A stretch of DNA of 64,000 bases from Meira nashicola. Its lineage: Eukaryota; Basidiomycota; Exobasidiomycetes; Exobasidiales; Brachybasidiaceae. The stretch is taken from positions 3,555,178 through 3,619,177 of the forward strand of contig BCJU01000001.1 of NCBI GenBank assembly GCA_001600355.1, read 5' to 3'. Every line of letters begins with the position of its first letter. Positions within the stretch are counted from its first letter, which is position 1. The notes beneath the pieces are model-generated. The model was not told the DNA's origin. It saw only the letters and a program-made list of their open reading frames with translations, and searched no databases. Below, piece by piece: positions 1 to 10,593 of the stretch. Both the position numbers and the translations under genes were made by a program.

Positions 1-361
1 TGACAACCTCTTTGCCCAATCGAGCAACTTGTGACATTCTGTTCAACTCTCACGAATTGATGATGTTAGGTTCGTGACAGTTTAGAAGAATTTTAATTTT
101 GTACAATGCGTTAAACTTTTTTATTTTTATCCAATTTTTTTTTCTTTTAGCGTTGCGCTGCGCGGCGATACGCGGAAGGATGAAAAAGTTTCAAAGAACG
201 CTAGACAAGACTTAATGTTGTACTCTGCTTTTACCACCACCACCATCAGTCGATTTGATTTTGAATCTATTCATTATTCTACGACTTCTTATCTTTCTAT
301 TGGTATGGGTCTACAATGATAATTTTGGGACTATTTGAAGGGACGATTTCTTTCTTTTTCT
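1..361. other. Intergenic left edge; 3' flank of helicase gene
   Basis: No coding signal is seen. The stretch has T-rich runs near 117-150, a GC-rich spot at 151-178 containing GCGCTGCGC (155-163), and a CACCACCACC-type microsatellite near 234. It holds the 3' flank of the minus-strand helicase gene and whatever lies beyond the left edge. Confidence 0.5.
155..163. repeat. Intergenic GCGCTGCGC motif, copy 1 of 5
   Basis: Other copies are at 19919-19927, 36630-36638, 47867-47875 and 63580-63588. All five lie in AT-rich spacers. Flanks differ, so this is a recurring short motif rather than a long repeat. Confidence 0.5.
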
Positions 362-3115
362 TCACTTTCTACAGAAGATATGTGGCGCAAGGTTACCACT
401 CAAAGCATCTCGCTCTGTGATCCAATGAGCAGTTTCACCTTTCTCTTTCGAGCTCTTGATATAATCTTCTAACTCGCCAATCAATGTGGAAGATCCTTTT
501 CCTTCAATGAAGCGTTTGCTAGTCACAATGATCAAGCCACGAGAGTTACGGGTGATGGCAACATTTGTACGACGATCATTATTGAGAAAACCTAAATGGA
601 AGCGATGAAGTTGGTTTGGAAAGTCAGAACCTTTTTTGGCGCCTTTCTTCATTTTATCTTCTGTTTTACGACCATCTCGAACTAAGCTGAGAATGATGTA
701 GTCTGATTCATGACCTTGGAATGAATCGACTGTGAAGACCATATCTGCATTGGAACACAATCCTTCTCTCATCAATTCTTTCTCCAAAAGCATTCTTTGA
801 GCATCATATGGAGTTAATACCTTTAAATTTGAAAGCTTTAAACCGCTACTTTTATATGTTTTGGCCAATTGAACAATCACATCAACTTCAGCTTTGTTAT
901 ACTTGGACTTGCTTTCACGAACTTGTTCTTTACCTTTGTCGACATCGATGAATGAAACGCAACCAATAATGCCTACTTTTGGATTAAAGTTTTGTAATCC
1001 AGATTTGAGCTTTCCATCATAAACTGTTTCAGAAATGAATTCAGTTTGAGATTTTGGAAGACGATAAGTTGTATCGAGCAATAAAGCCTTTTGACGAAGA
1101 TGGCTTAATTCAAAAACACTCACTCCCGCAGAAGGAACTTCTTCTGCATTAAAAGGAGCCAATTGTTTATCATCACCCAAGAATACGACCCTACCGAGAG
1201 TTTTGCCAAAAGAACTCAACAGATGAGGATAATGACGAAGATGAATTTGTGAAGCTTCATCGACCATAAGTAAACTCATCGGACGGATGGCATTGATTTC
1301 GGCGATACGCGGGCTCGATAAGAAAGCCATAGTTGAAAGAATCACATTGCATTCTCGGAAAAGATTAGAATGCGATTTATTCTTTTTTAAACGATCAGAG
1401 ATGATCAAATTTGATGAAATATCCTTGTATAAATCTTGATGCCATACCTCAAAACGTTCGCAAACGATAATTTTATATTTAATATTCTTTTTGCTCAATG
1501 ATAAAGCGATATTCTTTACTGCCACATTTGATTGACAGCAAGCATAAATTGTATTATCTTTGCCAAATGAGAAATTTTCAATACTTGCAATGAATTGTTG
1601 ACAACAAGCTGCTATCAAAGAAGTTTTACCTGTGCCAGGTGGTCCATGAATCATAACGAGGCGATCACCAGCTTCATATTTCTTACTTTTTAAACTTTCT
1701 TGCGTAGTATACGTAAAATCCCTTAATGGTGATAAAATTGATATAGCTGCTTGAACTTGCGAATCATTTAAGCTTTGTTCATCTTGACGATCTTTGATCA
1801 CGTCATAATTATTCATTGCCATATATTCGAATACTTTCATAGTACTTTCATCCAGATAGCTTGTCGTATCCGTAAGAGTGTCTCCGAATAAAAGAGGATT
1901 CAAAAGAATTGCATTCTCTAATTTGGCAAAACCCTTGACAGAATTTAATAAGTCACGGCGCCAGATCATACCTTGTACCTCTGAGATTGAATAATCTTCA
2001 CGACCGAGACATAAAACTTCTGTGATGGTTGGAGGTCGATCAAAAGTAAACTTGTGAGAATCTTCTCCGTATAGTCTGATCGTTGTTTGCTTTCCTTTTG
2101 CATACAACACACATCCACGACAGTCATAATTTTGACCACGGTGAATGAATTTGATTTGTAAACTTTGACGTTGACTAAACATCAGTTGATCACGATAGCG
2201 CATATTTTGAACGGTGATACGATTTCCTTCACCCGAAAGGGTATAGGAAACTTCGCTAGTTTGAAAATCATCTGAATGTGCATGGACTGCATTAAGTTGT
2301 AAAGTGACATCCTCTAAGCTATCCTTTGCGAGACATAAAAGAAGTTCAACGCTTGTAAACTCTGCTAAATGAACGAGAAGTTTTGGTTGAATAATTTGAG
2401 TATTAAGCAATGCTTTTTCTATATCCAAGTAAGAATGTAAAATGCGTACATGATTACTTGCCTCATATGCAGCTATAGACAATTTTAAGTGAGCCAAGAA
2501 ATCTGCAATATTTTCTGTTACGTTTACGTTTTCAATTAAAATTTCGATTGCGCTTGTTGACGTAATTTTTGCCATCTTATTTCCTAAAAGCTTGTGACCT
2601 AAAATTGTTGGATAAAAACAGGTTTTATAGTTGGTATCGAGCATGCCTGCAATGATATCCAAATCTAACATGCTGACTGGCGTGTCAAATTTGCTAGATA
2701 ACAAATATGTGAATTCGCTTGCAGAGAGACTTGTCAAACGAATCTTGAGATGTTGCAATTGCCATGTTGAGATACTTGCTGTACATGATAATAATGAACA
2801 TAAAACCTTCCAACTTGGTAGAGACTTGCTTTCGCTGTCATCGAGATATAGCTCGCGTTCATCTTCCAATATTGTGATTAACAAATCGCGCTTCCCATGC
2901 GAAAGGATAATCGTTTGTGGTTTATCACAGTATGGTAAGAACGACATTTGAAGACCGATCGGTACAAACTTTGCCACATTAATAGAACCTTCATCGTATT
3001 TTTCAACCGTTTCTTTTAATAACCATTCCAAATGTTCAATCGTGAATTGAGGTTTGTTCGACTCAGGTCGCTCGAACAAGGTAACAAAGTATGCCTTTCT
3101 GTTGGCTTTTGACAT
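362..3115 (-). CDS. UPF1-like superfamily 1 helicase, unknown specificity
   Basis: Single-exon gene of 917 residues. The C-terminal half has the full SF1B (UPF1/Sen1/Dna2-like) motif set: Walker A GPPGTGKTS (about residue 489), DEASQ motif II (about 617), GDDKQLAPF motif III (about 648), TYRLPKSQTEFIS motif IV (about 683), VDSFQGHESD motif V (about 797) and NVAITR motif VI (about 850). Such enzymes unwind RNA or DNA 5' to 3' using ATP. The first 450 residues match nothing I recognise and lack visible CH-domain or zinc-finger cysteine patterns, so this is not UPF1 itself. The start is the first ATG of the frame. It is divergent from BNA1 across about 1.2 kb. The helicase class is certain; the substrate is unknown. 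It could be one of the lineage-specific UPF1-like helicases common in fungi. Confidence 0.9.
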   Translation of the reverse strand: MSKANRKAYFVTLFERPESNKPQFTIEHLEWLLKETVEKYDEGSINVAKFVPIGLQMSFLPYCDKPQTIILSHGKRDLLITILEDERELYLDDSESKSLPSWKVLCSLLSCTASISTWQLQHLKIRLTSLSASEFTYLLSSKFDTPVSMLDLDIIAGMLDTNYKTCFYPTILGHKLLGNKMAKITSTSAIEILIENVNVTENIADFLAHLKLSIAAYEASNHVRILHSYLDIEKALLNTQIIQPKLLVHLAEFTSVELLLCLAKDSLEDVTLQLNAVHAHSDDFQTSEVSYTLSGEGNRITVQNMRYRDQLMFSQRQSLQIKFIHRGQNYDCRGCVLYAKGKQTTIRLYGEDSHKFTFDRPPTITEVLCLGREDYSISEVQGMIWRRDLLNSVKGFAKLENAILLNPLLFGDTLTDTTSYLDESTMKVFEYMAMNNYDVIKDRQDEQSLNDSQVQAAISILSPLRDFTYTTQESLKSKKYEAGDRLVMIHGPPGTGKTSLIAACCQQFIASIENFSFGKDNTIYACCQSNVAVKNIALSLSKKNIKYKIIVCERFEVWHQDLYKDISSNLIISDRLKKNKSHSNLFRECNVILSTMAFLSSPRIAEINAIRPMSLLMVDEASQIHLRHYPHLLSSFGKTLGRVVFLGDDKQLAPFNAEEVPSAGVSVFELSHLRQKALLLDTTYRLPKSQTEFISETVYDGKLKSGLQNFNPKVGIIGCVSFIDVDKGKEQVRESKSKYNKAEVDVIVQLAKTYKSSGLKLSNLKVLTPYDAQRMLLEKELMREGLCSNADMVFTVDSFQGHESDYIILSLVRDGRKTEDKMKKGAKKGSDFPNQLHRFHLGFLNNDRRTNVAITRNSRGLIIVTSKRFIEGKGSSTLIGELEDYIKSSKEKGETAHWITERDALSGNLAPHIFCRK

Positions 3116-4352
3116 TTTAGCTTGTTTCTAGGTGATAGAAGAAAAGGATGGGAGAAGGAAAAGATGTGGTTTGGGAATTGATTGAAGCAATTTGTCTCTT
3201 GGCCTTTATACGTCTGCTCTATCCAATTCAGAATGTCGAAACATCTTATCCCAAAGATTTTAAAGATTGATTTGTGCATTTGAAGATAAAATTATTATTA
3301 CGCCCAATTGAAAGAAAAAAAGAAGCGGAGGCTTTATACCTCTTTGTTCAGCCCTGTCATGCACAATCGCATTGATCGTCGTTGCGATTCATTGAAATGC
3401 ATATTGGTTGTACAGTCGCAATCTCAAAGAAGTTTCATTACCCGACCTTTGGTATTTTCGGCCTCCGTCTGACACCATTCCTTTGTTCACTTTTGACACA
3501 AGCAAGCATATTACAGAGGCATCTGACCAGTGGGGGCTTTTTATTCATTACGCTCAGGTCGCCGTTGTGCTCTGACTCTGACTATATGCTGCTCAGCTGA
3601 GTTGAGATGAAAAGAGTAAATCAAAATTCATCTCATCATCTCCTCTTTTTTCGCCATTTCTGCTGATCAAATTGCAAGGCAGTGATCCACATCTTCGGGC
3701 GTTTAATTGTCGGTGCCGACAAAAAAATTTATTCGAGAAAACTGTCACATTTTGGAAAAAGTTCTTCAAAGAAACTTTTCTGATATCATAATTTGTCGGG
3801 AATTCAATCAAAGCTTCAACAAATGAAGAATCAATGAAACATCATTAAAGTACTTTCATGATAAAACGTGATAATCCGATGATGATGATGGTGGTGGTGG
3901 TGATTATATAAGGATGATGATGACCTTTCAATCAACTCTTGTCATGCAATTTTTAGCGTAGAACAACTTTTGTGACTAGATCCATAGTGGAGGAAATTTG
4001 GGGAATTTAACGGCGCTTATCAATCTACCGTATCTCTTCGCGTGTATGCTCTCTTAAGTCCGGAAAACGGCACCGAATTAAAATAACAAATTCAAAGATT
4101 AACTGAGCATTCAGCCAGTTACGGAACTTTTCCTTCCGACTACATTGTCGAAGAGTTTCTCTTGTTCACAATAAAAAGGAGGGTACGATTGGTTTTCCTC
4201 TTCCGCACTTTCGAGATTAAGTTATACAATTCTCGCTTAATACTCTTTTCATTTGGATCGTTAGATAGACGAAAGGCAATTCGATCGATCGATTCAAAGT
4301 CAGCAATAGTACCAACAGATAATTACCACCACAACCGCCGCCGCCGCCAAAA
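3116..4352. promoter_or_regulatory. Divergent spacer between helicase and BNA1
   Basis: About 1.2 kb without a supported gene. It must hold the promoters of both divergent neighbours. Visible features are a GATGATGATGGTGGTGGTGG microsatellite near 3878-3903 and a CCGCCGCCGCC run just before the BNA1 ATG. Short open frames here have no recognisable protein features. Confidence 0.5.
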
Positions 4353-4988
4353 ATGCTTCCGATTCCACTCAATTTCGATAAATGGTTAAGCGAAAATAAA
4401 CATTTACTTCAACCTCCTGTTGGAAACTTTTGTTTATTCAAATCAAAAGATTATACAGTAATGGTTGTAGGAGGTCCAAATGCACGTAGTGATTATCATT
4501 TTCAACCAACAGAAGAATTCTTTTATCAAGTTAAAGGTGCAATGGTACTAAAAGTGATTGATGATGGAAATTTCAGAGATATTCATATCGGAGAAGGAGA
4601 GATGTTTATGTTACCAGGTGAGTATATATGCTAGTCAGATAATGAATCTAGTAATACTAACTCTTCATTTTCACGTCTGTCACACGACATAGCAAACACT
4701 CCTCATTCACCTTGCAGATTTGCCGATACAATTGGCTTGGTAGTAGAAAGAACACGTCCAACAGAACAAGAAGATGCAATGCGTTGGTATTGTCCAAACC
4801 TTCAAGCACATGAAAATAAACCTTTTGTGGTAAAAGAAAAGAGATTTTTATGTACAGATTTAGGAACACAACTTAAACCAATAATCGATGAATGGAAAGC
4901 AGATCCTTCTGGACGCAAATGTTCAGGATGTGGTTATTTACAAGGCGAACGCGAACTTATTGGTAAATTAGAGGCAAAAGCAGCATAA
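4353..4988 (+). CDS. BNA1: 3-hydroxyanthranilate 3,4-dioxygenase
   Basis: Two exons, 4353-4617 and 4693-4988, with a 75-nt phase-1 intron (GTGAGT donor, CTAAC branch site, CATAG acceptor) give 186 residues. The enzyme oxidises 3-hydroxyanthranilate in the kynurenine route to NAD. The cupin metal ligands are visible: H49 and E55 in the [10 protein letters not shown] segment and H93 in PANTPHSP. H93 is supplied only after splicing, which supports the intron. Hallmark segments [11 protein letters not shown] and [12 protein letters not shown] follow. The C-terminus has one CxxC pair (C165, C168). The first pair of the bacterial rubredoxin-like site is incomplete, with only C122 present. Length fits the short fungal/bacterial form (about 175-190 residues). 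The gene converges on ATG4. Confidence 0.95.
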
Positions 4989-5317
4989 GGAAAGGATTGA
5001 GCTTATTCTGTCTTGTTGATTCTATCTTATCTTGTATATCATTTGTATTCAATCATGCTCAATGCTTTTTAATCAATCATTGCCACAGTCATCAAAGCAG
5101 GAAAACAGCAATCAATTTAAAGCCAAGGGGCAGGGTATGTAGTTTGAATAAAGAAGAAGAAAGAAAAAAGTTCAAGGTCAAGGTTTAAGAAGGGCATAAG
5201 ATACATAGAGTAAAAGCATACATAAAATTCGAGACCTCTGAATATAAACTTTAAAATTGTGTACGGGAATTGTGCTGGAATGGGTATACGTCCGTCTCTC
5301 GATGTGAAAATTGTGTG
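4989..5317. other. Convergent 3' spacer, BNA1/ATG4
   Basis: About 330 bp between two stop codons of converging genes. It is AT-rich, with an A/G-rich stretch near 5150-5185. It presumably contains both 3' ends. No gene is seen. Confidence 0.5.
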
Positions 5318-8300
5318 TTATGAGTGTAAGTCTTCATCATCACCAGAGTCAAGATCGTGTGCTTGTGTATTTCCATCTTTTCGATAATCTGCTTCTGCTC
5401 GTTGAATGATTGCATCTGCATGGCTCCAACGACCATTATCCGCTCTCGGTGAACACCTTAAATCGTCTTGTAAATCTTCCCAAGCTGCATCGATATCATT
5501 TTCGCCCGTGCCTGCAAAAGATTCTGTGTTATGCTCATTGCCAACATCCTCGATCACCTCCACATCTTTACCTGAAACGGTATGATGAACTGATGTTTCA
5601 GATTTTGCTGCTTGTTCTGACGAAATCTGTTCAGGTTCTTCAGAAGAGATCGAATGAACCGCTTTCGATTCTTCGTACGATCCAACATCAAATGTCTCAT
5701 TCGGACTTGCTTCATATTCTTCGTCTCTGCTAGCAAAAGTGGGAAATGCAATAGGAATGGGAGTAGAATTCTTGGATGGGACTGGAGGAAGCTCAGTATG
5801 TGGACTGATAAATTCAAATGTTGCTTCGGATCTTGGCGTTTGAGCACTATTGGTACTCTGTGACATGGGTTCCTCCATGTTCGAAGCAGTTGGAGTCATT
5901 CTTCGCTGCTGTTTAGGTCGACCGCTTCTTGATTTACCTTTTGGATCTTCCAAAGCTTTCAAGGTATCTTTCCGCCTTTCTTTTGAAATTCTTTCAGGAG
6001 AGCTCGAATTTCCAACAGTGATCATTGACTGAGCGTTTTTCTCCGCATTATCCTTTTCCGGCGTCGCATTGGACTTGTCAGATTCAAGTTCGAAATCTTC
6101 TGCAGAACTCTCTGAGATACTTTCGATAGCTTTCTCTTCGGCATCGAAATCGTCATCTAAATCGTCCATCATCCACTTCGGCATGCTGTCCAAAACGCTA
6201 AAGATAGGACGTGGCAATGCTTTAACTCGGACGACAAAGTCATGCAGATCTTCTTCATCTTGAATTAAAAATCCTAAAAGCATTGATGGATCCAGGCTTT
6301 TCATCGGCATACGTCTTGGACGATCATTATGGAAAGTGGCTAATTCTTGCTCAGTATAAGCATGTGCCCACCATTCATCATCATTTTCCATCGATGGTGG
6401 TGGATGCTTAAATGCGATGCTAGAGCGAACATGATGTGGATCTAGGTAGAATAAACTATTACCTTGATAACCAACAAAGTAGTAAGATGAGCTTGGCCTA
6501 CCTCCTGCAATACCGACCGATTGTGGAAATGAGAATGTTGCTTTGATGGAATCATGGTACATTGGATGAACGCCTTCAAGTCCCAATCGAACGCCTATCA
6601 AAACCAAGATTGGACGTTCCCATTTATGGAGTACACTGGCTCGTTTTTGTCCATTGATGTGAGATTTGCAAGCTTGCAATTTGACTTGATCCAAATATAT
6701 CACTCCATCACTTGCCACACTCACACCCAAACCACATGCTGGATATTCATCAACAAGCTTTTTGATAGCACCGGCGGCTGTACTCGGTCCAAACCATTCG
6801 CCCACTTCTTTGCCAAGCCTTTTTCCTTCTCTTGCCATTCGATGAACATCAAAAGGACATGCTGAGCTAGGCTCATCCATAAACCAAGAGAGTAATTGCA
6901 CATACTTGGCATATTGTTGTCTTTGAATTTGCCAGTCTTTGCTGTCGTAGTTACTTTGGGCATCATCAATTTGCGAAGCTGGTACTGGCTTCCCATTCCG
7001 TCTCCAAGATCTTCCAAGATGAACATTGAGTAATGCATTCGCCAAGACACTTTGTCCCGTTCGCAACATACATCCCCATCCGGCATCAGTCGTGAGTCCA
7101 GATCGTCCCGCCAATCCATAAGCCTGTGCAGCTGCAGTCGCTCGATTCCACAGATTTGGTATTCCCATCCTTTCTCCTAATCCAATTCCACCACCTCCAC
7201 CTTGACCGGAATTGGATGTTGATGATGTTGGTGGACTGATACCAAAAGCATTACCAAGAGACGCTTGAGGCGTTGACAAATGTTGTGCATTTCTAGATGG
7301 TGTGACTATCGGCGACATTGAAGCTGAGTGTAAACCTTCAGTTGACTGCTTTTGCGGTGTTGCTCTTGCTGCTTCTTGTGTCTGTCCAGGTGAATAGGGT
7401 ATGGCTGCTAGTGCTGCAGCATTTTCCGCTTGACTGGATATTGTTCCATCACGAGCAATTGGCGTGAAATGGGAACGATATGTGCACCATATTCGTGAAC
7501 TAAAATCGGATTGGAAACTGACCTGGTTATCTGCATTAGATCGAAGAACAGTCGTCAAGCTCGCTGCACTTTCTGCAGCTTGCATTGTGCGGCGATTCTT
7601 TCGTGAAGAGGAAGGCGATGATGTTATCTGAGTTTGTGAAATGATGGGCGATGTTTGAGGTGTGGGTGGATTGCGAGCCACAATTTGAGGATCTTCTCCT
7701 ACGATCACTTCGTCACTTTCGACTTTATTGGAGCTTTTCCTTTTGCTGGCACTGCCTCTTGAACTTGCAGATGCAATCGATGGAGATGTCTCACGTGTAC
7801 GCTGGGCACTACTGGCTATCGAACTATCATCCTCATGACCTTGTTCGCTATCGATTTTACTGCTACTTGTTGTTGCTTCTGCATTCGTTGATGCTCTGCC
7901 AATTTGCTCACGTTCAGGGGTAGCACCTGAAACTTCAATGGCAGGACGCAATTTCGAAGTCATACCTGCGGCAACATCAGGTGAATTGTCTTCCGAAGGA
8001 CCGTGCCAAACACCCAAAAGCCAAGCACCCGCTTCAGCATCAGAATCTTGTTCGGAGTTATCGATAAAGTAACGTAATGCTCGATCCAGCCCGCTCCTCG
8101 CTACGCCCACCCCACCTCCGACTGCATTGTTGCTGGAAGGATTGGAGTTAGCAGCGGCATTTGCAATGTTTCCATCCGTTCGATTTCGTCCAGAAACAGC
8201 TAATGCTGATAGGAGACCTGCAGTACGGGACCTCGATGTAATCGTGATAGGTTCATTGTCCTTGTTGGCAGATTTTGAAACTTCACCTGAACTCTTTGAG

Positions 8301-9883
8301 TTTCCGTCTTGTGATCCACGAATTGTCGAATCGTGGTTTCTTGGATGTGCTTCAGGTATCTGTCTTAGCGTTGCCGTACTATCTGAAACTTGAATTCCGA
8401 CCTCATTAGTTGTATTGACCTGATCTGCGTCATTGCCGAGCATATTGTAGATCCAACCACTTAATCGCTTTGGAAGTCCTGCTTCGGTTGAATTGGTGTG
8501 AAGAGCAGGTGATGAAGAAGACAAGGGATTCGACTTTGTTGCGCCAAATTCGGAAATACTGGGAGCTCTTCCTTCACTTTCGCTAACAAATGGCGCTGAA
8601 GTTGGTTGCTCATCAATCTCCTCTGCGACACTGATCGTAGAACTGCTTTTTCTTCCCCAATTGGCAAGAGAAGCGGATTTTTGTATCATTTCACCTGCTC
8701 TACGAGTAATTCCACGGGAGATGCTGCTGGCACTATTGCTCGCCAAACTATCAGTCGAAGCCATTGGATCCAGACCTGCTGATCCGTTTTTGGCTCGGAG
8801 CATAGAGTTGCTGCTTACATGATGTAACTTCTTGAACGGAATACTAGACGAATGATCAGATGATGACCTGTCGTCATGGTGACTTCCAGTTGATGTCGAA
8901 TTAGAATTGGATGAAGAGCTTGCATCAATTGCTCGGCTACTTGGACGTCCGAATAGCCTTCTTTTCGGTTTAGCATTAGGAGTACTACTTGCATCTCCTG
9001 CTTGCAAATCACGCTGTAAATGACTTGTTTCGCTCGCCTCAGATGTGGATTGATCACCACGTAGAGAATATATGCTCCTTCTACTAAAAGATCTTCTAAG
9101 ATTGAGCGGACTACTGGGGATGCTAACTCCAGTCGATTCAGGAACACGATAGAGATTGCTATCCTTATCTGCGTTGCTCATAAACTTATCGTGCTTCTTT
9201 GCGGATTGAGGTGATGCCGTAACTGAAGCGGAACGATCCCTTCCTCGTGCAATTGCGTTGCTTAACACATTTGCTTTGGCCATAGGACCACGATTGTACC
9301 AACTTGAAGTTTGATTGGCTACAGACATTGCTCCTGCTTTACGCCCTAGACTTTGCGAAGAACCTTCCCTGAACTCCTGCTTTGATAAATCGTGAGCTTG
9401 TAAGGATTCGTTGGATAATGGAGATGACGTTTGATCGTCGTAAGAAGCAAATTCTGTAGGAGGTGTGGAAGGTAAAGCAGACGTTGAGGGAGACCTTCCA
9501 TGGCCTTGTCTTCGCAAGATAAAGTTGCGAACAGGGGATCGCTCCGAAGGAATTTTGTTCGGTATGGTTAGGGAATCATTCTGTTTCTCCGTGGGATGTA
9601 TAAGGGGTATATCTTCGTTTCGTGTCGTGCTTTCGAATTTATTAACGTTTTGCGGAAACGCAGGCAATGGCTCTGATGGAGTTGAAAGTTTTGATGCCTT
9701 TCCGAAAAGGGATCTTTTCCGTGTCCTAGGTTTTTGTAAAGGCTTATCTTGCGTAGAAGTAGGTGAATCGTTAGGAGTACTCCTCTCCCCTTTTGATGTT
9801 GAGGGGGAATGAGAGGGGTAAGGAGAAGAGGACGAACTTGGACCCTCTGCGCTGTTATCTGCCTTAGGAGCGATTTCGGTCAT
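5318..9883 (-). CDS. ATG4: Atg4 cysteine protease with very long N- and C-terminal extensions
   Basis: Single 1521-residue frame. Atg4 (peptidase C54) trims Atg8 to expose its C-terminal glycine and later releases it from lipid. The protease starts at SDFSSRIWCTYR (about residue 792). After a roughly 130-residue Ser/Gly/Ala-rich insertion comes DAGWGCMLRTGQS with nucleophile C938. Catalytic D1148 and H1150 lie in YLDPHH, preceded by VLIGVRLGLEG and SYYFVGYQG. Most Atg4 proteins have about 400-500 residues. Here some 790 Ser/Pro/Thr-rich, low-complexity residues precede the protease, and an acidic, Ser-rich tail of about 300 residues follows it. No stop or splice signal is needed to explain the extensions. 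The ATG at 9883 is the first in frame, but a later start cannot be excluded. Confidence 0.93.
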   Translation of the reverse strand: MTEIAPKADNSAEGPSSSSSPYPSHSPSTSKGERSTPNDSPTSTQDKPLQKPRTRKRSLFGKASKLSTPSEPLPAFPQNVNKFESTTRNEDIPLIHPTEKQNDSLTIPNKIPSERSPVRNFILRRQGHGRSPSTSALPSTPPTEFASYDDQTSSPLSNESLQAHDLSKQEFREGSSQSLGRKAGAMSVANQTSSWYNRGPMAKANVLSNAIARGRDRSASVTASPQSAKKHDKFMSNADKDSNLYRVPESTGVSIPSSPLNLRRSFSRRSIYSLRGDQSTSEASETSHLQRDLQAGDASSTPNAKPKRRLFGRPSSRAIDASSSSNSNSTSTGSHHDDRSSSDHSSSIPFKKLHHVSSNSMLRAKNGSAGLDPMASTDSLASNSASSISRGITRRAGEMIQKSASLANWGRKSSSTISVAEEIDEQPTSAPFVSESEGRAPSISEFGATKSNPLSSSSPALHTNSTEAGLPKRLSGWIYNMLGNDADQVNTTNEVGIQVSDSTATLRQIPEAHPRNHDSTIRGSQDGNSKSSGEVSKSANKDNEPITITSRSRTAGLLSALAVSGRNRTDGNIANAAANSNPSSNNAVGGGVGVARSGLDRALRYFIDNSEQDSDAEAGAWLLGVWHGPSEDNSPDVAAGMTSKLRPAIEVSGATPEREQIGRASTNAEATTSSSKIDSEQGHEDDSSIASSAQRTRETSPSIASASSRGSASKRKSSNKVESDEVIVGEDPQIVARNPPTPQTSPIISQTQITSSPSSSRKNRRTMQAAESAASLTTVLRSNADNQVSFQSDFSSRIWCTYRSHFTPIARDGTISSQAENAAALAAIPYSPGQTQEAARATPQKQSTEGLHSASMSPIVTPSRNAQHLSTPQASLGNAFGISPPTSSTSNSGQGGGGGIGLGERMGIPNLWNRATAAAQAYGLAGRSGLTTDAGWGCMLRTGQSVLANALLNVHLGRSWRRNGKPVPASQIDDAQSNYDSKDWQIQRQQYAKYVQLLSWFMDEPSSACPFDVHRMAREGKRLGKEVGEWFGPSTAAGAIKKLVDEYPACGLGVSVASDGVIYLDQVKLQACKSHINGQKRASVLHKWERPILVLIGVRLGLEGVHPMYHDSIKATFSFPQSVGIAGGRPSSSYYFVGYQGNSLFYLDPHHVRSSIAFKHPPPSMENDDEWWAHAYTEQELATFHNDRPRRMPMKSLDPSMLLGFLIQDEEDLHDFVVRVKALPRPIFSVLDSMPKWMMDDLDDDFDAEEKAIESISESSAEDFELESDKSNATPEKDNAEKNAQSMITVGNSSSPERISKERRKDTLKALEDPKGKSRSGRPKQQRRMTPTASNMEEPMSQSTNSAQTPRSEATFEFISPHTELPPVPSKNSTPIPIAFPTFASRDEEYEASPNETFDVGSYEESKAVHSISSEEPEQISSEQAAKSETSVHHTVSGKDVEVIEDVGNEHNTESFAGTGENDIDAAWEDLQDDLRCSPRADNGRWSHADAIIQRAEADYRKDGNTQAHDLDSGDDEDLHS

Positions 9884-10593
9884 GATGATAATCCTGAAAT
9901 TGATCTTTTCAAAGCAGTTTTCCGAAATAGGAAGATTTGATTGCCATCGTTGAAAAGGCGCTTGAAAGTGAAATTAAGCGGTCATTACTGAAATGAAGAA
10001 AAAAAAAAGATAACGCGACAAAATTGTCTGAGTGTAGTGGCTTATTCTTGCAACAGCCTTAGCAAGTAAGAGATTGTAATTTATCTTTTGAAATTAGTTT
10101 GAGCGACCACCACGATATGCGTTGTGTTGTGGGTAATTTGAGGCCTTCTTTGTGATGGTCGGAAAGTGTATCGAAGCTGTTTGGTTGATGCCCACAAACA
10201 TAACCTGGCGCGTGCGTGAAGCAACACGGCTGCGATAGTGCTTCAATACACACCACACTAGTTTAGCTTCAGGCTTGCGTCTTGGCCTCCTTACGCACCG
10301 CACCAAAAATCTACCTTTCTCTTTTGGATAAAAGGGCCGATACCAAAGCCACTAAAGTTGCTCAGCGCCGGCGCACGCACGCGAAAAGGCTTGATAATCT
10401 AAAGAGGGCTTCCGGGAGGACACTTGGCGCGTATGGTAGACAACATTTTTGGTCGTGTAAATTAATTGCGTAAAAGAACATTTTGATATGAATATATGCA
10501 AGCATAGTACTCTCACAACTATCACCTTCTACTGGTTGCCATCAATGATTGTAAAGGTCAATTCGTGAATCACACCCAAATAATAGTGACTCA
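9884..10593. promoter_or_regulatory. Divergent ATG4/POLK promoter region
   Basis: About 710 bp between divergent starts. The region around 10200-10445 is richer in GC and CpG than its surroundings (for example CGCCGGCGCA at 10366-10375). Small frames on either strand here (63-70 codons) show no recognisable family and are not called. Confidence 0.55.
10011..10029 (+). promoter_or_regulatory. TAACGCGACAAAATTGTCT element, copy 1
   Basis: A 19-bp string with GACAA...TTGTC arms. It recurs with one inserted T upstream of NUG1 at 12683-12702. Function is unknown; a shared binding site is inference. Confidence 0.4.

Noticed and set aside
10059..10473. Overlapping 60-70-codon frames on both strands in the ATG4/POLK spacer
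   Set aside because: They overlap each other on opposite strands, show no family motif and no splice context; better explained as promoter sequence with locally high GC.
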